Source: Candidatus Bacteroides merdavium (GTDB lineage Bacteria; Bacteroidota; Bacteroidia; Bacteroidales; Bacteroidaceae). From it: a DNA stretch of 64,000 bases. The stretch spans positions 35,657 through 99,656 of the forward strand of contig DXAV01000015.1 in assembly GCA_019116805.1 (NCBI GenBank), read 5' to 3'. The translations under genes were made by a program, and so were the position numbers. Of the stretch, positions 1 to 8,413 are shown piece after piece (the stretch's first letter is position 1; each line of letters opens with the position of its first letter). Below the pieces are notes generated by a model. That model was given only the letters and a program-made list of their open reading frames with translations. It ran no database searches and was not told the DNA's origin.

Positions 1-225
1 GCTGATCCAGTCGCCCGCTATCATGGTGTCTTCGATGTGCTTGTCGAAGTTGTCCACGGCCAGATTGGTCACCGAGGCGATACCTCCCTGTGCAAAATAC
101 GTGTTGGCCTCTTCCATTCCGGCCTTACAGATGAGGGCTACCGTCCCCTTTTCCGCCACTTTCAGGGCGAAGCTCATACCGGCTATTCCAGAGCCGATGA
201 CGAGGAAATCGAACTTTCTTACCAT
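1..225 (-). CDS. nadB: L-aspartate oxidase, N-terminal part (runs off the window edge)
   Basis: The reverse strand opens with ATG at 223-225 and reads MVRKFDFLVIGSGIAGMSFA, a Rossmann FAD-binding start (G-S-G-I-A-G). A conserved stretch with N-T-Y-F-A-Q-G-G-I-A follows, typical of NadB, succinate dehydrogenase and fumarate reductase flavoproteins. NadB oxidises L-aspartate to iminoaspartate for quinolinate and NAD synthesis in the cytosol. Only about 75 codons are inside the window and the rest lies before base 1. The opening and the A-Q-G-G-I-A context fit NadB better than SdhA/FrdA, but the C-terminal part that would settle it is missing. Confidence 0.85.
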   Translation of the reverse strand, partial: MVRKFDFLVIGSGIAGMSFALKVAEKGTVALICKAGMEEANTYFAQGGIASVTNLAVDNFDKHIEDTMIAGDWIS

Positions 226-324
226 AGTAGTATATATTAGCAATTGCAAATCTACAAAATAAGTGCGTTGTTTGTGCGCTTTGCCGCCGAAAATCCATAC
301 CTTTACCGCAAAAAAGGAGAAACG

Positions 325-729
325 ATGGACAGAGTATTCCATGCCCGTGTGGGTGCGGCCCGTTATCTGGCGCTGCTTATGTTTACGTTCATGCTGGTTT
401 ATTGCCTGTGGGTGAAGTACATCTTGATAGCTGTGCTATGGGGTATCCTGTTGCTCCATTTCATCGAAAAGATCATTCATACCACCTATACGCTGACTGC
501 CGACGGGCGGCTGTTCGTTTACGAAGGCCGTTTCTCACGCCGTCGTGAGCGCTCGCTGGCCGAGGTGGTGTCGGTGGAGCGCCGTTCGTCCATGCAGGTG
601 GCGGGCCGTGCGCTGGTGCGCTATGTGCTGGTAGTCTATAAAGATGGCAGGCACGATGCTCTCCAGCCCGTCAACGAAGAAGAATTCATACGTGCGTTGG
701 AGAAGAGGAAGCGGGAGATGGCTTCCTGA
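325..729 (+). CDS. Small membrane protein with a PH-like C-terminal domain
   Basis: A 134-residue protein. The frame is open further upstream (to 244), but ATG at 325 is preceded by an AAGGAGA-type ribosome site about five bases away, so I take this start. Residues about 13-50 are strongly hydrophobic and probably form two closely spaced membrane spans. The remaining 80 residues are soluble, basic and beta-rich (LTADGRLFVYEGRFSRRRE), like the small bacterial PH-domain family found after a membrane hairpin. It is divergent from nadB. The function is unknown; the PH-like assignment rests on sequence feel only. Confidence 0.7.
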   Translation: MDRVFHARVGAARYLALLMFTFMLVYCLWVKYILIAVLWGILLLHFIEKIIHTTYTLTADGRLFVYEGRFSRRRERSLAEVVSVERRSSMQVAGRALVRYVLVVYKDGRHDALQPVNEEEFIRALEKRKREMAS

Positions 730-848
730 CACGGTGCTTCCTGACCTCCTGACACAGTGCTTTCTCAGGGTGTCAGGAAGTGCTTTCTTAGGAGGTGACG
801 AAGCACTGCGTGAGACCCTCAGGAAGCACTTCGTCAGAAAGCCCCGCC
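711..848. repeat. Degenerate tandem array, 23-base period, with internal stem-loops
   Basis: Units begin at 734, 757, 780, 803 and 826, exactly 23 bases apart, with unit starts GTGCTTCC, GTGCTTTC, GTGCTTTC, GCACTGCG and GCACTTCG. A weaker unit at 711 overlaps the end of the upstream gene. Hairpins can be drawn from CCTGACAC (748-755) with GTGTCAGG (770-777) and from TGACGAAG (796-803) with CTTCGTCA (829-836). It lies between the PH-like gene and the LytTR gene. Nothing protein-like is seen in this stretch. Confidence 0.75.
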
Positions 849-941
849 GGCTTCATTTCATAAAGAGTTTTAATTTGTGCCTTTTGTCGAGCAGTTTTTT
901 TACAGTCCGTACGTCTATTTTTTAAAACAAGTCATACGGAT

Positions 942-1685
942 ATGAATTTGAATTGTGCCATTTTGCATGCTGATGGAGAGGTTGTACGTAGGTTGGAGGA
1001 ATATATCGGCAAGGTGCCATTTCTGTCCTTACGCGGTACGTATGACAATCCGCTCGAAGCATTGAAAGATTATTATGAAGTGAAGGTCGAAGTCTATTTC
1101 ATCGGTATCTGTGCCGCCGAGGAAGGCGGGATAGGGGGAATGGACTTCAGCCGGATGTTGTCTTTGCCCACCCGTGTCATCTTTGTGGCCGACACTGACC
1201 GCTATGCCGCCGAGTGTTTCCGCCTCGACGCGCTTGATTACCTGACGGGTTGTTTCGACTTTTCGGTCTTTTTCCAGTCGGTCAGCAAGGCGGCCCGTTG
1301 GTTTACCCTCCAGTCGGAACCCTCGGCAGGAAGTGGAAAGAAGCCGGTAACCGACGCACCGCAAGTGCTTTATGTGAGGTCCGACAGCCGCATCGTGAGG
1401 CTGACGTTCAAGGAAATCCGCTACATCGAGGCCTTGGGCGATTATGTAAAGATTTACACGCAGACGGATGCAAGGGCTATCATGAGTCTCTGTAGCATGA
1501 AGTGTATGGAGGAGCGGCTTCCGGAGGGTGAATTCATCCGTGTGCACCGTTCTTTCATCGTGCGCAAGAGTTATATCGACACCATCGGTTCCAATACTGT
1601 TGTGGTGGGAGGTAAGGAGATTCCCATTGGCAACGCCTATCGTGAACAGGTGAAACGTTATGTGGCAAGGCTCTCTGTCCTGTAG
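942..1685 (+). CDS. LytTR-family response regulator with a degenerate receiver domain
   Basis: 247 residues. Residues about 4-120 follow the CheY-like receiver fold. The phosphoacceptor Asp position is Gly55 (VYFIGICAAE where FLDI is usual), the Thr/Ser switch position is Ala83 (VIFVAD) and the invariant Lys is replaced near Gly103 (DYLTGCF). Residues about 140-245 are a clear LytTR DNA-binding domain (IRYIEALGDYVKIYT, then F-I-R-V-H-R-S-F-I-V). DNA binding is therefore likely, but control by His-Asp phosphotransfer is not. No histidine kinase gene is adjacent. The neighbouring envelope cluster on the minus strand is a possible but unproven target. Confidence 0.9.
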   Translation: MNLNCAILHADGEVVRRLEEYIGKVPFLSLRGTYDNPLEALKDYYEVKVEVYFIGICAAEEGGIGGMDFSRMLSLPTRVIFVADTDRYAAECFRLDALDYLTGCFDFSVFFQSVSKAARWFTLQSEPSAGSGKKPVTDAPQVLYVRSDSRIVRLTFKEIRYIEALGDYVKIYTQTDARAIMSLCSMKCMEERLPEGEFIRVHRSFIVRKSYIDTIGSNTVVVGGKEIPIGNAYREQVKRYVARLSVL

Positions 1686-1702
1686 CCTGTCTTTTCCGTA
1701 TC

Positions 1703-2914
1703 TTATTTTATTTTGGTCCTGATTATCCTTTCTTCGAATGTCAGGTTCAGGTTCAGGCTGAAGCGGCTTTCTTGCATCAGATTGTCGCGCAGATTGACTT
1801 GCTGGCGCCAGGTAGCTCCCAGCGACAGGAATGAATAGCGCACGGGAAAACTGACTCCGATGTTGCCCTCCAGATAGTACATCTTTCCTCCTTTCAAGTT
1901 GATATATGAATTGCTGATACCGATGCCTGCCATCAGTTCGGTAGAGCGCGGTTTCCGTGGTTCGGTGAGGTAGATGGTGCCGACATTCAGCTTATGTTGG
2001 TTTTCGTATTTCATTGAGGTATAGGCCGACGTGTTGCGACTCCAGTCCACATAGTTGTAGTCCATTGTGACAGTCCAGTGTTCGCTGCTGGTGGTCAGTC
2101 CGGCACCGATGTGCATGGGCAGGTACTGCGTACGGCTGTGGTAACTTTTGTCCATATCCTCACTGGTTGACGAGTTGGAGTAGGTCAGGCGGTTGTCGTG
2201 CCCTATCTTCAGCGAGGGGGCAAACACTGCTCCCACTTCCCAGCTTCTACCCGGGCCGCCGAAACGGTAGTGCAGGCCGAAGTCTGTATAAAACGCCCGC
2301 TTGGACGATTCGTAGCTGACTGTGGCGTTCTCCTGCGTTTCGCTCTGCGTCACTGTTCCCAGTATCATGCCCAGGTTGATGCCTATCGAGAGGTGTCGTG
2401 TCAGGGCGAAGGCATTGGTCACGTAGCATCGGTAGAGCCCACCCGTGCCCTCGAAGGTCGAGTAGAGATACTCGCCCGGCATACCTTCCACTTCTTCTTC
2501 GGTCTGGATGAGATAACCCACACTGCTGTAGGGTGCGGCGCCTATCAGGGCGTACCAGCGGGGCAGGACGCGGAAGCCCAAGCTCAGGCGGTTGGGGTTT
2601 CCCGTCAGGTTCGAGCTGTGGTCACTCAGGAAGGAGTAGCGGGCATAGGATGCCGACAGTCCGATGTTGAAAGTAAAGCAGGCGGTATCCATGGCTGTGA
2701 TGGCGGCGGGGTTCAGGGTATTCTGGAAGCCGGGTCGGTTCAAGGCAATGCCTATGTTGCCCAAGCCGGCGTAGCGTCCGCCATCGGCAGAACACAGTTC
2801 ACCTACGCCGTACATGGATGTGGGCAGGTTGGTGGTGTTTTGCGCCAGAAGGTTCAGATGGGGTAACAGGCAGGCAAAAAGCCATAGGGTCATTCGGATG
2901 TGGTTATGTTTCAT
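1703..2914 (-). CDS. Outer-membrane beta-barrel protein, uncharacterised
   Basis: 403 residues with an N-terminal signal peptide (hydrophobic core LWLFACLLPHLNLLAQ, likely cut after A-Q). The rest is dominated by alternating aromatic and polar beta strands ending in a basic tail. The opening after the signal (SMYGVGE, then GLGNIGIALNRPGFQNTLNPAA) resembles the FadL/PorV-like barrel families of Bacteroidetes, where N-P-A is common. Its ATG overlaps the stop of the DUF4270 gene by four bases (ATGA), so the two are co-translated. This suggests a barrel paired with a lipoprotein. Substrate unknown. Confidence 0.75.
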   Translation of the reverse strand: MKHNHIRMTLWLFACLLPHLNLLAQNTTNLPTSMYGVGELCSADGGRYAGLGNIGIALNRPGFQNTLNPAAITAMDTACFTFNIGLSASYARYSFLSDHSSNLTGNPNRLSLGFRVLPRWYALIGAAPYSSVGYLIQTEEEVEGMPGEYLYSTFEGTGGLYRCYVTNAFALTRHLSIGINLGMILGTVTQSETQENATVSYESSKRAFYTDFGLHYRFGGPGRSWEVGAVFAPSLKIGHDNRLTYSNSSTSEDMDKSYHSRTQYLPMHIGAGLTTSSEHWTVTMDYNYVDWSRNTSAYTSMKYENQHKLNVGTIYLTEPRKPRSTELMAGIGISNSYINLKGGKMYYLEGNIGVSFPVRYSFLSLGATWRQQVNLRDNLMQESRFSLNLNLTFEERIIRTKIK

Positions 2915-4227
2915 TGTTCGTTGTATATTTTGAGTCTTACATCAAGTCGGCACTGTCGGTCTTGGCCGGGAAGGGCGGTGAAGACCACCTGATTGAAGGT
3001 AGTGGCCATTTCTTCATCGGTCAGGCTCATGAGGAGTTTTTGTCGGCGGGTGCCTGAGGTGCCGAAGTTGTTGCGGATGAACTCGGTCAGGTCAAAGCTG
3101 TAGTAGGTTTCGCGTCCATACATCTCATCAATGGTCAGGTTACCGGTTTGCACCGTTACTCCATCGCTGCCATAGACATAGTCTTCAAGTACGTTGTTCT
3201 CGTCGGTGATGTAGATGCGCACTTCTTCGGGCAGCTGGCTCACTTCATTGTAGCTTCGGGCCAGCGGGTAGAGGTAGAGCGTGGCGCTCTCTACGGACAC
3301 GATTTCTCCCTTGCTTTGCAGTTCGTTGAGATCGGGGAATTCAATCTGGTTGTAATAGCCCGTCAGTCCTTGCAGGTAGGCACGGTTACCCATGCTGCTG
3401 GCGTGTATCAGGTTCTCGATGCCGCTCTGGAGGTTGTCGAGTGCGGTACCTGTCGGGTTGTGACGTACGCCCGTATAAGCATATTCGGTGTTGACACTGA
3501 AGATCAGCTCGCTTTCGGTGGTTTGGTTGGAGATGTCGCGGTAGTGGAGGTTGAGGGTCATCGAAGAGTCGTTCACCAGAAAACCGGTGATACAGCTGCC
3601 GCTTGTTTCTGCTACGAGAGCCAGGCCAGGGAAGACCTTCTTGAAGCTTTCCTGCGTATCAAGATAAGTGTCCTCAACCAGAATGTCAGTGAGGAGTTGT
3701 CGGCCCATGGCGTCGGGCAGGCGCACCTCCACTTCGCGCTGGCGGCCGGGCTGGGGCAGGTAACTGAAGCGGGTCAGGGGTACGTCCTCCGTGGCCATGA
3801 CGGTGGTGTTGTACAGGTCTTCGTCGTTGTCCAGCACGATGGGTTGCTTCAGGCGATAGACGGAGATGTATTGGGGGGTCAGAGTGTCGCCCCAATAGTG
3901 GCCGCTGGGCGTCATGCTCAGTACGAGCGAGTCGAACTGGTAGTCGTGGCCGTCGGTGGTGCTGAAGGTGTTCTTCGTAAATTCGGCATAGTAGGTGGCC
4001 GTCACTTCGCCCCAAAGGGTGTCGGCGTAGTGACCGAAATGGCCGATGGTATCCTCGCGCGTCTCAATGGAGTCCAGCAGGATGGTACTCAGATCTACGG
4101 TACAACTATTGGTGAAGACATTGTAGAACGAACTTTCCACCAGGCTGCTACCCAAACTCGAATTGTTGTCCTGGCAGGCATAGCAGGCGAGGAGGCCTGC
4201 CAGCAGGCTATACAGTATTTTTCTCAT
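2911..4227 (-). CDS. DUF4270-family lipoprotein
   Basis: 438 residues. The N-terminus is a lipoprotein signal (LLAGLLACYAC), with Cys18 as the probable lipidated residue followed by QDNNSS. The body has the layout I associate with DUF4270: an early segment with DTLWGEVTATYYAEF, a middle with LNLHYRD, and a late region with ESATLYLYPL and F-D-L-T-E-F-I-R. The family is restricted to Bacteroidetes and has no assigned function. It starts a two-gene minus-strand unit with the beta-barrel gene and is divergent from the kelch lipoprotein. Family call is from memory of the pattern. Confidence 0.8.
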   Translation of the reverse strand: MRKILYSLLAGLLACYACQDNNSSLGSSLVESSFYNVFTNSCTVDLSTILLDSIETREDTIGHFGHYADTLWGEVTATYYAEFTKNTFSTTDGHDYQFDSLVLSMTPSGHYWGDTLTPQYISVYRLKQPIVLDNDEDLYNTTVMATEDVPLTRFSYLPQPGRQREVEVRLPDAMGRQLLTDILVEDTYLDTQESFKKVFPGLALVAETSGSCITGFLVNDSSMTLNLHYRDISNQTTESELIFSVNTEYAYTGVRHNPTGTALDNLQSGIENLIHASSMGNRAYLQGLTGYYNQIEFPDLNELQSKGEIVSVESATLYLYPLARSYNEVSQLPEEVRIYITDENNVLEDYVYGSDGVTVQTGNLTIDEMYGRETYYSFDLTEFIRNNFGTSGTRRQKLLMSLTDEEMATTFNQVVFTALPGQDRQCRLDVRLKIYNEQ

Positions 4228-4453
4228 GACGCTTGGTTTTTCTATTTTTCCGCAAAGGAAAGGGAAAAGCCGGGTATGTTCCTATCAAAATCGGCGGTTG
4301 GGACGTTTTTGCCGTTGAATGCTTTCGGCAGCCCCTGAAAGTGCGTTTGTCGGATATTGGGCGCTGTTGGTCGGTTCTTTTTGCATACATCCGTCTCGTG
4401 ACCTATTTTCGCCCCGAATAACGACGGAAAAACAGTTATCAAACACTTTTAGT

Positions 4454-5527
4454 ATGTATATGAATCGATTATTATTGGGAATGATGCTGCCGCTGGTTCT
4501 CCTGGCTGGCAGCAGCTGTACGGACGATGACGAGTACACGCAAGGACAATGGATCAAGCGTTCGGGCTTCGAGGCCGAGCCGCGCGCCTATGCCTGCAGC
4601 TTTACCATCGGAGAAAAGGGATACCTGTGCGGAGGTTTCCGCGGAGCGAACAAGGAATATATGAACGACCTCTGGGTATATGACATGAACAACAACAACT
4701 GGGAACAGCTGGCCGACATGCCGACTGCGGGTCGCAAGTATGCCACGGCCTTCGCTCTGAACGGCAAGGGATATGTGACTACGGGCTCTGTGAAAGACGG
4801 CAGCTACTCGAACTATGTGGCCGACACGTGGGAGTACGACCCCTCGTCGGACGCATGGACGCAGAAGGACGACTTCAAGGGCGGTCCGCGCGACGGAGCC
4901 TTGTCTTTCGTCGTGGGCGGTTATGCCTACGTGGGTACGGGCTATAACGAAGATACGCAGGGCAGCTACAAGGACTTCTATCGCTTTGACCCCAATGCGG
5001 CGGCCGGCTCGCAATGGACCAAGGATGCGGGCAATGGCGGTGGTCCCGAAAAGCGGGCTTACGGCACGGCTTTCGTCATCAATGATGTGGCCTACGTATG
5101 TTGTGGTACAGACAATAGTACCAGCTTGAGCGACTTCTGGAAGTTCGACGGCTCGACGTGGACGCAGCTGCGCGATATTGCCAACACCAACGACGACGAA
5201 GATTATGACGACGACTACAACATTGTCCGCTACAGCACGGTGTCGTTCGTCATCGACGGCTATGCCTACATTGCCACCGGCTATCGGAGCGGTGTGACAG
5301 CCGACTATTGGAAGTACGACCCCGACCAGGACCTGTGGTATGGTGACTCGGACGACGACTTTACACCGCTGACCGATGTGCACAACAACTACTCGGGTGC
5401 CTCTTCGCGCGATGGGGCGGTGTCTTTCTCCAACGGCGAGCGGGGTTTCGTCCTGACCGGACAGTCGGGCGGAAGCTATTTCGACGATGTTTATGAACTG
5501 CTCCCCGACGAACAGGAAGAAGTGTGA
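4454..5527 (+). CDS. Kelch-repeat lipoprotein, probably surface-exposed
   Basis: 357 residues from ATG 4454 (a second ATG at 4460 is possible). A lipobox L-A-G-S-S-C puts the lipid on Cys22, and the next residues are T-D-D-D-E. Such an acidic run just after the cysteine is the export signal for surface display in Bacteroidetes lipoproteins. The mature part has about five to six kelch-like blades, each with a G-G or G-Y followed by a W-x-Y-D or F-W-K-F-D step (for example DLWVYDMNNNNWEQL). A beta propeller is expected. Kelch propellers bind proteins or glycans; the ligand here is unknown. DUF4907 follows 34 bases later. Confidence 0.85.
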   Translation: MYMNRLLLGMMLPLVLLAGSSCTDDDEYTQGQWIKRSGFEAEPRAYACSFTIGEKGYLCGGFRGANKEYMNDLWVYDMNNNNWEQLADMPTAGRKYATAFALNGKGYVTTGSVKDGSYSNYVADTWEYDPSSDAWTQKDDFKGGPRDGALSFVVGGYAYVGTGYNEDTQGSYKDFYRFDPNAAAGSQWTKDAGNGGGPEKRAYGTAFVINDVAYVCCGTDNSTSLSDFWKFDGSTWTQLRDIANTNDDEDYDDDYNIVRYSTVSFVIDGYAYIATGYRSGVTADYWKYDPDQDLWYGDSDDDFTPLTDVHNNYSGASSRDGAVSFSNGERGFVLTGQSGGSYFDDVYELLPDEQEEV

Positions 5528-5561
5528 TTTCATCCACTGGATACAAGGTATAAATTAGGTT

Positions 5562-5891
5562 ATGAATAAAGTTTGGTGGATAATTAGGACAGGCGTGCTG
5601 CTCTTCGTGGCGGTATGCCTGTCCGTTTGTCGGGGCGGCACGTCGTCCGACAGGCAGAGTGTGTGGAAATGCAGGTTGCTGGAGGTGGAGGGTGGCTATG
5701 GCTACGCTATCCTGCGCGGCCACGACACGCTGATACGCCAGTCGTGCATCCCCGCCATCGGTGAGCGGAAGCCTTTCGCCACGCGCGAGGATGCCCTGAA
5801 GATAGGGCATATCGTTCGCGACAGGCTGGAGGCGGGCCAGTCGCCCACGGTGGGTTGCAAGGAGGTGCGGCAGATTTTGGGCGATGACTGA
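5562..5891 (+). CDS. DUF4907-family small envelope protein
   Basis: 109 residues. An N-terminal hydrophobic segment (GVLLFVAVCLSVC) suggests a signal peptide, possibly a lipoprotein signal at Cys23. The mature part holds the short family pattern: G-G-Y-G-Y-A-I-L near the start, then I-P-A-I-G-E-R-K-P-F, then A-L-K-I-G-H-I-V and a closing Q-S-P-T-V. DUF4907 proteins are known only from Bacteroidetes and have no established role. The gene sits 34 bases behind the kelch lipoprotein, so the two are probably one transcript and one functional unit. Confidence 0.75.
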   Translation: MNKVWWIIRTGVLLFVAVCLSVCRGGTSSDRQSVWKCRLLEVEGGYGYAILRGHDTLIRQSCIPAIGERKPFATREDALKIGHIVRDRLEAGQSPTVGCKEVRQILGDD

Positions 5892-6028
5892 ACGCATCTT
5901 TCCGCCATGAATCACCGTGTCATGTTTTCCGCTCTCCGGCAGGCAGAATGTCGGCAAAAGCGGCTTTGGGCTGACAGCACCTTTCTTCAAGCCGTGCAAA
6001 CGGGAGGGGAAAACAGGGTGCCGGCAGC

Positions 6029-6182
6029 CTTTTTTGATGGGAAAACGTACGTTTAAGCGGGGCAAAGCGTCGGTTTTCCCACATCAGAACGCAGGTTTTC
6101 CCTCGCCAAACCATATGTTTTCCCTCGACAAAAGCATTGTTTTCCGAGGGCAAAGGCAATGCTTTCCCTGCTTTCGGGCATC
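6029..6182. repeat. Degenerate tandem array, 22-base period, palindromic junctions
   Basis: The gap between DUF4907 and the TlpA-like gene (5892-6486) has no convincing gene. Inside it GTTTTCCC or a close variant recurs at 6073, 6095, 6117, 6139 and 6161, exactly 22 bases apart, with weaker units at 6029 and 6051. Unit junctions form small palindromes: AAAACgtacGTTT at 6050, CAAACcatatGTTTT at 6116, AAAAGCattGTTTTCC at 6138, AAGGCaatGCTTT at 6160. The rest of the gap holds only scattered TTTTCC motifs and a GGCTTC/GAAGCC palindrome at 6199-6211. Confidence 0.75.
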
Positions 6183-6454
6183 GGGGCTTCTGTTTTCGGG
6201 CTTCCGAAGCCTTGAAGGATGGCTTTTTGCCCCGTTTTTCTTCCAGAATTTTTGTAAGGATTTCGCTATCGGCTTGTCGATGAGCAGGTAAGCCCTTCTG
6301 CGCTCCGTTCTTTTCCATCGGCCTTGCCTTCGGGCTGAAACAAGCGATTCTCAGGCGGTCGGCGTGTCAAAGTGTCAATTTGTCAATAGACGTTGGACAG
6401 AAGTCGGCCGATTTTTATTCGCTTCCGATGTATGTGTCAAGCAAATATTCTCAC

Positions 6455-6462
6455 TATATTTG
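6455..6462 (+). promoter_or_regulatory. Bacteroides-type -7 promoter element for the TlpA-like gene
   Basis: TATATTTG matches TAnnTTTG and lies 24 bases before the start codon at 6487. No good TTTG is seen at the -33 spacing; the best is TGTG with an 18-base gap. Confidence 0.5.
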
Positions 6463-6486
6463 TAGCAACATTAAATCGAAACCATT

Positions 6487-8385
6487 ATGCACAACAAGAT
6501 TGCCTTCCTGACGGCAGCTGCAGCCCTGTGGCTGGCCGCCTCGTGCACGCAACGGGACAAATGCGTGGAGAACCCCCTGATTGAGTCGGCCAACACCATG
6601 ACGCTCGACATTTCCAAAGTCGAACTGAACGACACGACCACCGTGCTCTATACGGATGCCTATTTCCATCCGGGCTATTGGATCAGGATCAGTTCCGAAT
6701 CTTACCTGTTGGCTGACGGCAAACGCTATGCCTTGACCGGCACGGAAGGCATCGATGCCGATTCGCTCTTCTGGATGCCCAAGTCGGGAGAGGCTTCTTT
6801 CCAGCTGACTTTCGAACCGTTGCCGCGCGGCACGCGCTCGTTCGATTTCATCGAGGGTGATTGCGAGGATTGCTTCAAGCTGTTCGGTGTCGACCTGACG
6901 GGCAAGAAGGCTTTCGACCGCCTTTCTGACATCCCTGCCGACGTCATCCGTGCTTCGGAAACCGCTCCCGATGCCGTGCCCGAACCTCAGTTCAAGGTGG
7001 GCGAAACGGTGGTACACATGCACCTTTCGGGCTATCGGAAGGAGCTGGCCAAGGAAGCTAATATTTACCTCAATACGCTGATGAACGGCCAGCAGCCCTA
7101 TACAGCTGCTATCGACTCTGCAACGGGTAGGGCCGAATTCAAGTTCTGGCAATACGGACCTGCACAGGCTTTGGTCAGCGTAGGCATGGCAAATGGACAA
7201 ATATGGCTGGCGCCGGGCGAGGAGATAGACCTCTACGTGGATATGCGGCGTAGCGGGCAGTATATTCTGAAGCGTCGGGCTGAAAAGAAACAGTTGCCGG
7301 CATTCGAGAGCATTCCCTTCTGTTACTTCTCGGGCACATACGCGGGTCTGTCGGCGCCGTCTTTGTATTCGGATAAGTATTATGGTATGAATTTATATAC
7401 AGGCGAGTTTGCCGACTACAAGATGACGGCTGCCGAATACACAAAGCATGTCATCGGCCGTTATCAGGCCCTCTCGGACAGCATCGCCCAAAGCAAGCTG
7501 CCGCCCGCAGGCAAGGAACTGGCCTTGATCAATCTGAAGCAGGAGGCGGTCGAGGCCATGGCACAAGGCGACTTCTTCCGCGAACACAATTACAGAAGGA
7601 TACATAACCAATGGGACCGCTCCAAACCTCTGGACCTCAAAATCGACCCGCTGACGGCTGAGAACCGCGCGGAGCTGTGCAAGCTCTTCTCCATTGCCGA
7701 CCCCAAGTTGCTGATGGGGCAGCATGCGATGGAGTATGCATCGGCTGTAGCTAATCCCCGAATCGCATGGCCCAAGGAAGCGGGCCTGGAAGGTACCTTC
7801 GCTTCCGCACTGAAGCTGGCGTTGCCTCTGGTACAGAAAGCCTCGAACGCCGCCCTCACCGAAGCCGACCTGAAGACGCTGGACGGCGTACAGAACCCCT
7901 TCTGGCGCGAAGCCCTGCTGAAGATGCAGGAGAACACGCTGGCTCTGCTCAAGGCCGTCGAAGGAAAAGCCGTCATCGAGCAGACGCCCGATGTGCCTGT
8001 GGAGAAGCTTTTCGATGCCATCATTGCCCCCCACAAGGGCAAGGTCATCCTCGTGGACTTCTGGAATACCTGGTGCGCGCCCTGCCGCATGGCCATCAAA
8101 GCCAACGAGCCGCTGAAGGACGGCGAGCTGAAGAGCGACAACCTGGTGTGGATCTACATCGCCAACCAGACCTCCCCGCTCGTCAAGTACAAGGAGATGA
8201 TACCCGGCATCAAGGGCAAGCACTATCGCCTCACCGACAAGCAGTGGGCTTACCTCTGCGATAAGTTCAAGATAGACGGCATCCCCTCGTATGTGCTGGT
8301 GGACAAGCAGGGCAAGTACGGCCTCCGCAACGACTTCCGCGACCACGGGAAGATGAAGGATACGTTGAAGGGAATGATTGAGTAA
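6487..8385 (+). CDS. TlpA-like thioredoxin-fold lipoprotein
   Basis: 632 residues. Lipoprotein signal A-A-S-C near residue 20, so it is anchored in the periplasm or on the surface. The first 480 residues are a large domain of unknown function. The C-terminal 150 residues are a thioredoxin fold of the TlpA/ResA type: VILVDFWNTWCAPCRMAIK with the redox pair Cys530 and Cys533 in W-C-A-P-C, and a cis-proline segment (DGIPSYVLVD). Large lipoproteins of this kind are common in Bacteroides and probably act as thiol-disulfide reductases on exported proteins. Partner unknown. lpdA follows 28 bases downstream on the same strand. Confidence 0.85.
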   Translation: MHNKIAFLTAAAALWLAASCTQRDKCVENPLIESANTMTLDISKVELNDTTTVLYTDAYFHPGYWIRISSESYLLADGKRYALTGTEGIDADSLFWMPKSGEASFQLTFEPLPRGTRSFDFIEGDCEDCFKLFGVDLTGKKAFDRLSDIPADVIRASETAPDAVPEPQFKVGETVVHMHLSGYRKELAKEANIYLNTLMNGQQPYTAAIDSATGRAEFKFWQYGPAQALVSVGMANGQIWLAPGEEIDLYVDMRRSGQYILKRRAEKKQLPAFESIPFCYFSGTYAGLSAPSLYSDKYYGMNLYTGEFADYKMTAAEYTKHVIGRYQALSDSIAQSKLPPAGKELALINLKQEAVEAMAQGDFFREHNYRRIHNQWDRSKPLDLKIDPLTAENRAELCKLFSIADPKLLMGQHAMEYASAVANPRIAWPKEAGLEGTFASALKLALPLVQKASNAALTEADLKTLDGVQNPFWREALLKMQENTLALLKAVEGKAVIEQTPDVPVEKLFDAIIAPHKGKVILVDFWNTWCAPCRMAIKANEPLKDGELKSDNLVWIYIANQTSPLVKYKEMIPGIKGKHYRLTDKQWAYLCDKFKIDGIPSYVLVDKQGKYGLRNDFRDHGKMKDTLKGMIE

Positions 8386-8413
8386 TCCTCTATATAAATT
8401 AAAGAACAACACC

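Noticed and set aside
644..925. 93-codon plus-strand frame after the PH-like gene
   Set aside because: It overlaps the end of that gene out of frame and then reads through the 23-base repeats.
6029..6182. Possible CRISPR array
   Set aside because: Units are 22 bases in total with no separable repeat and spacer, they drift strongly, and no cas gene is in the window.
5920..6318. 132-codon minus-strand frame in the DUF4907/TlpA gap
   Set aside because: It simply translates the tandem array and has no ribosome site or family resemblance.
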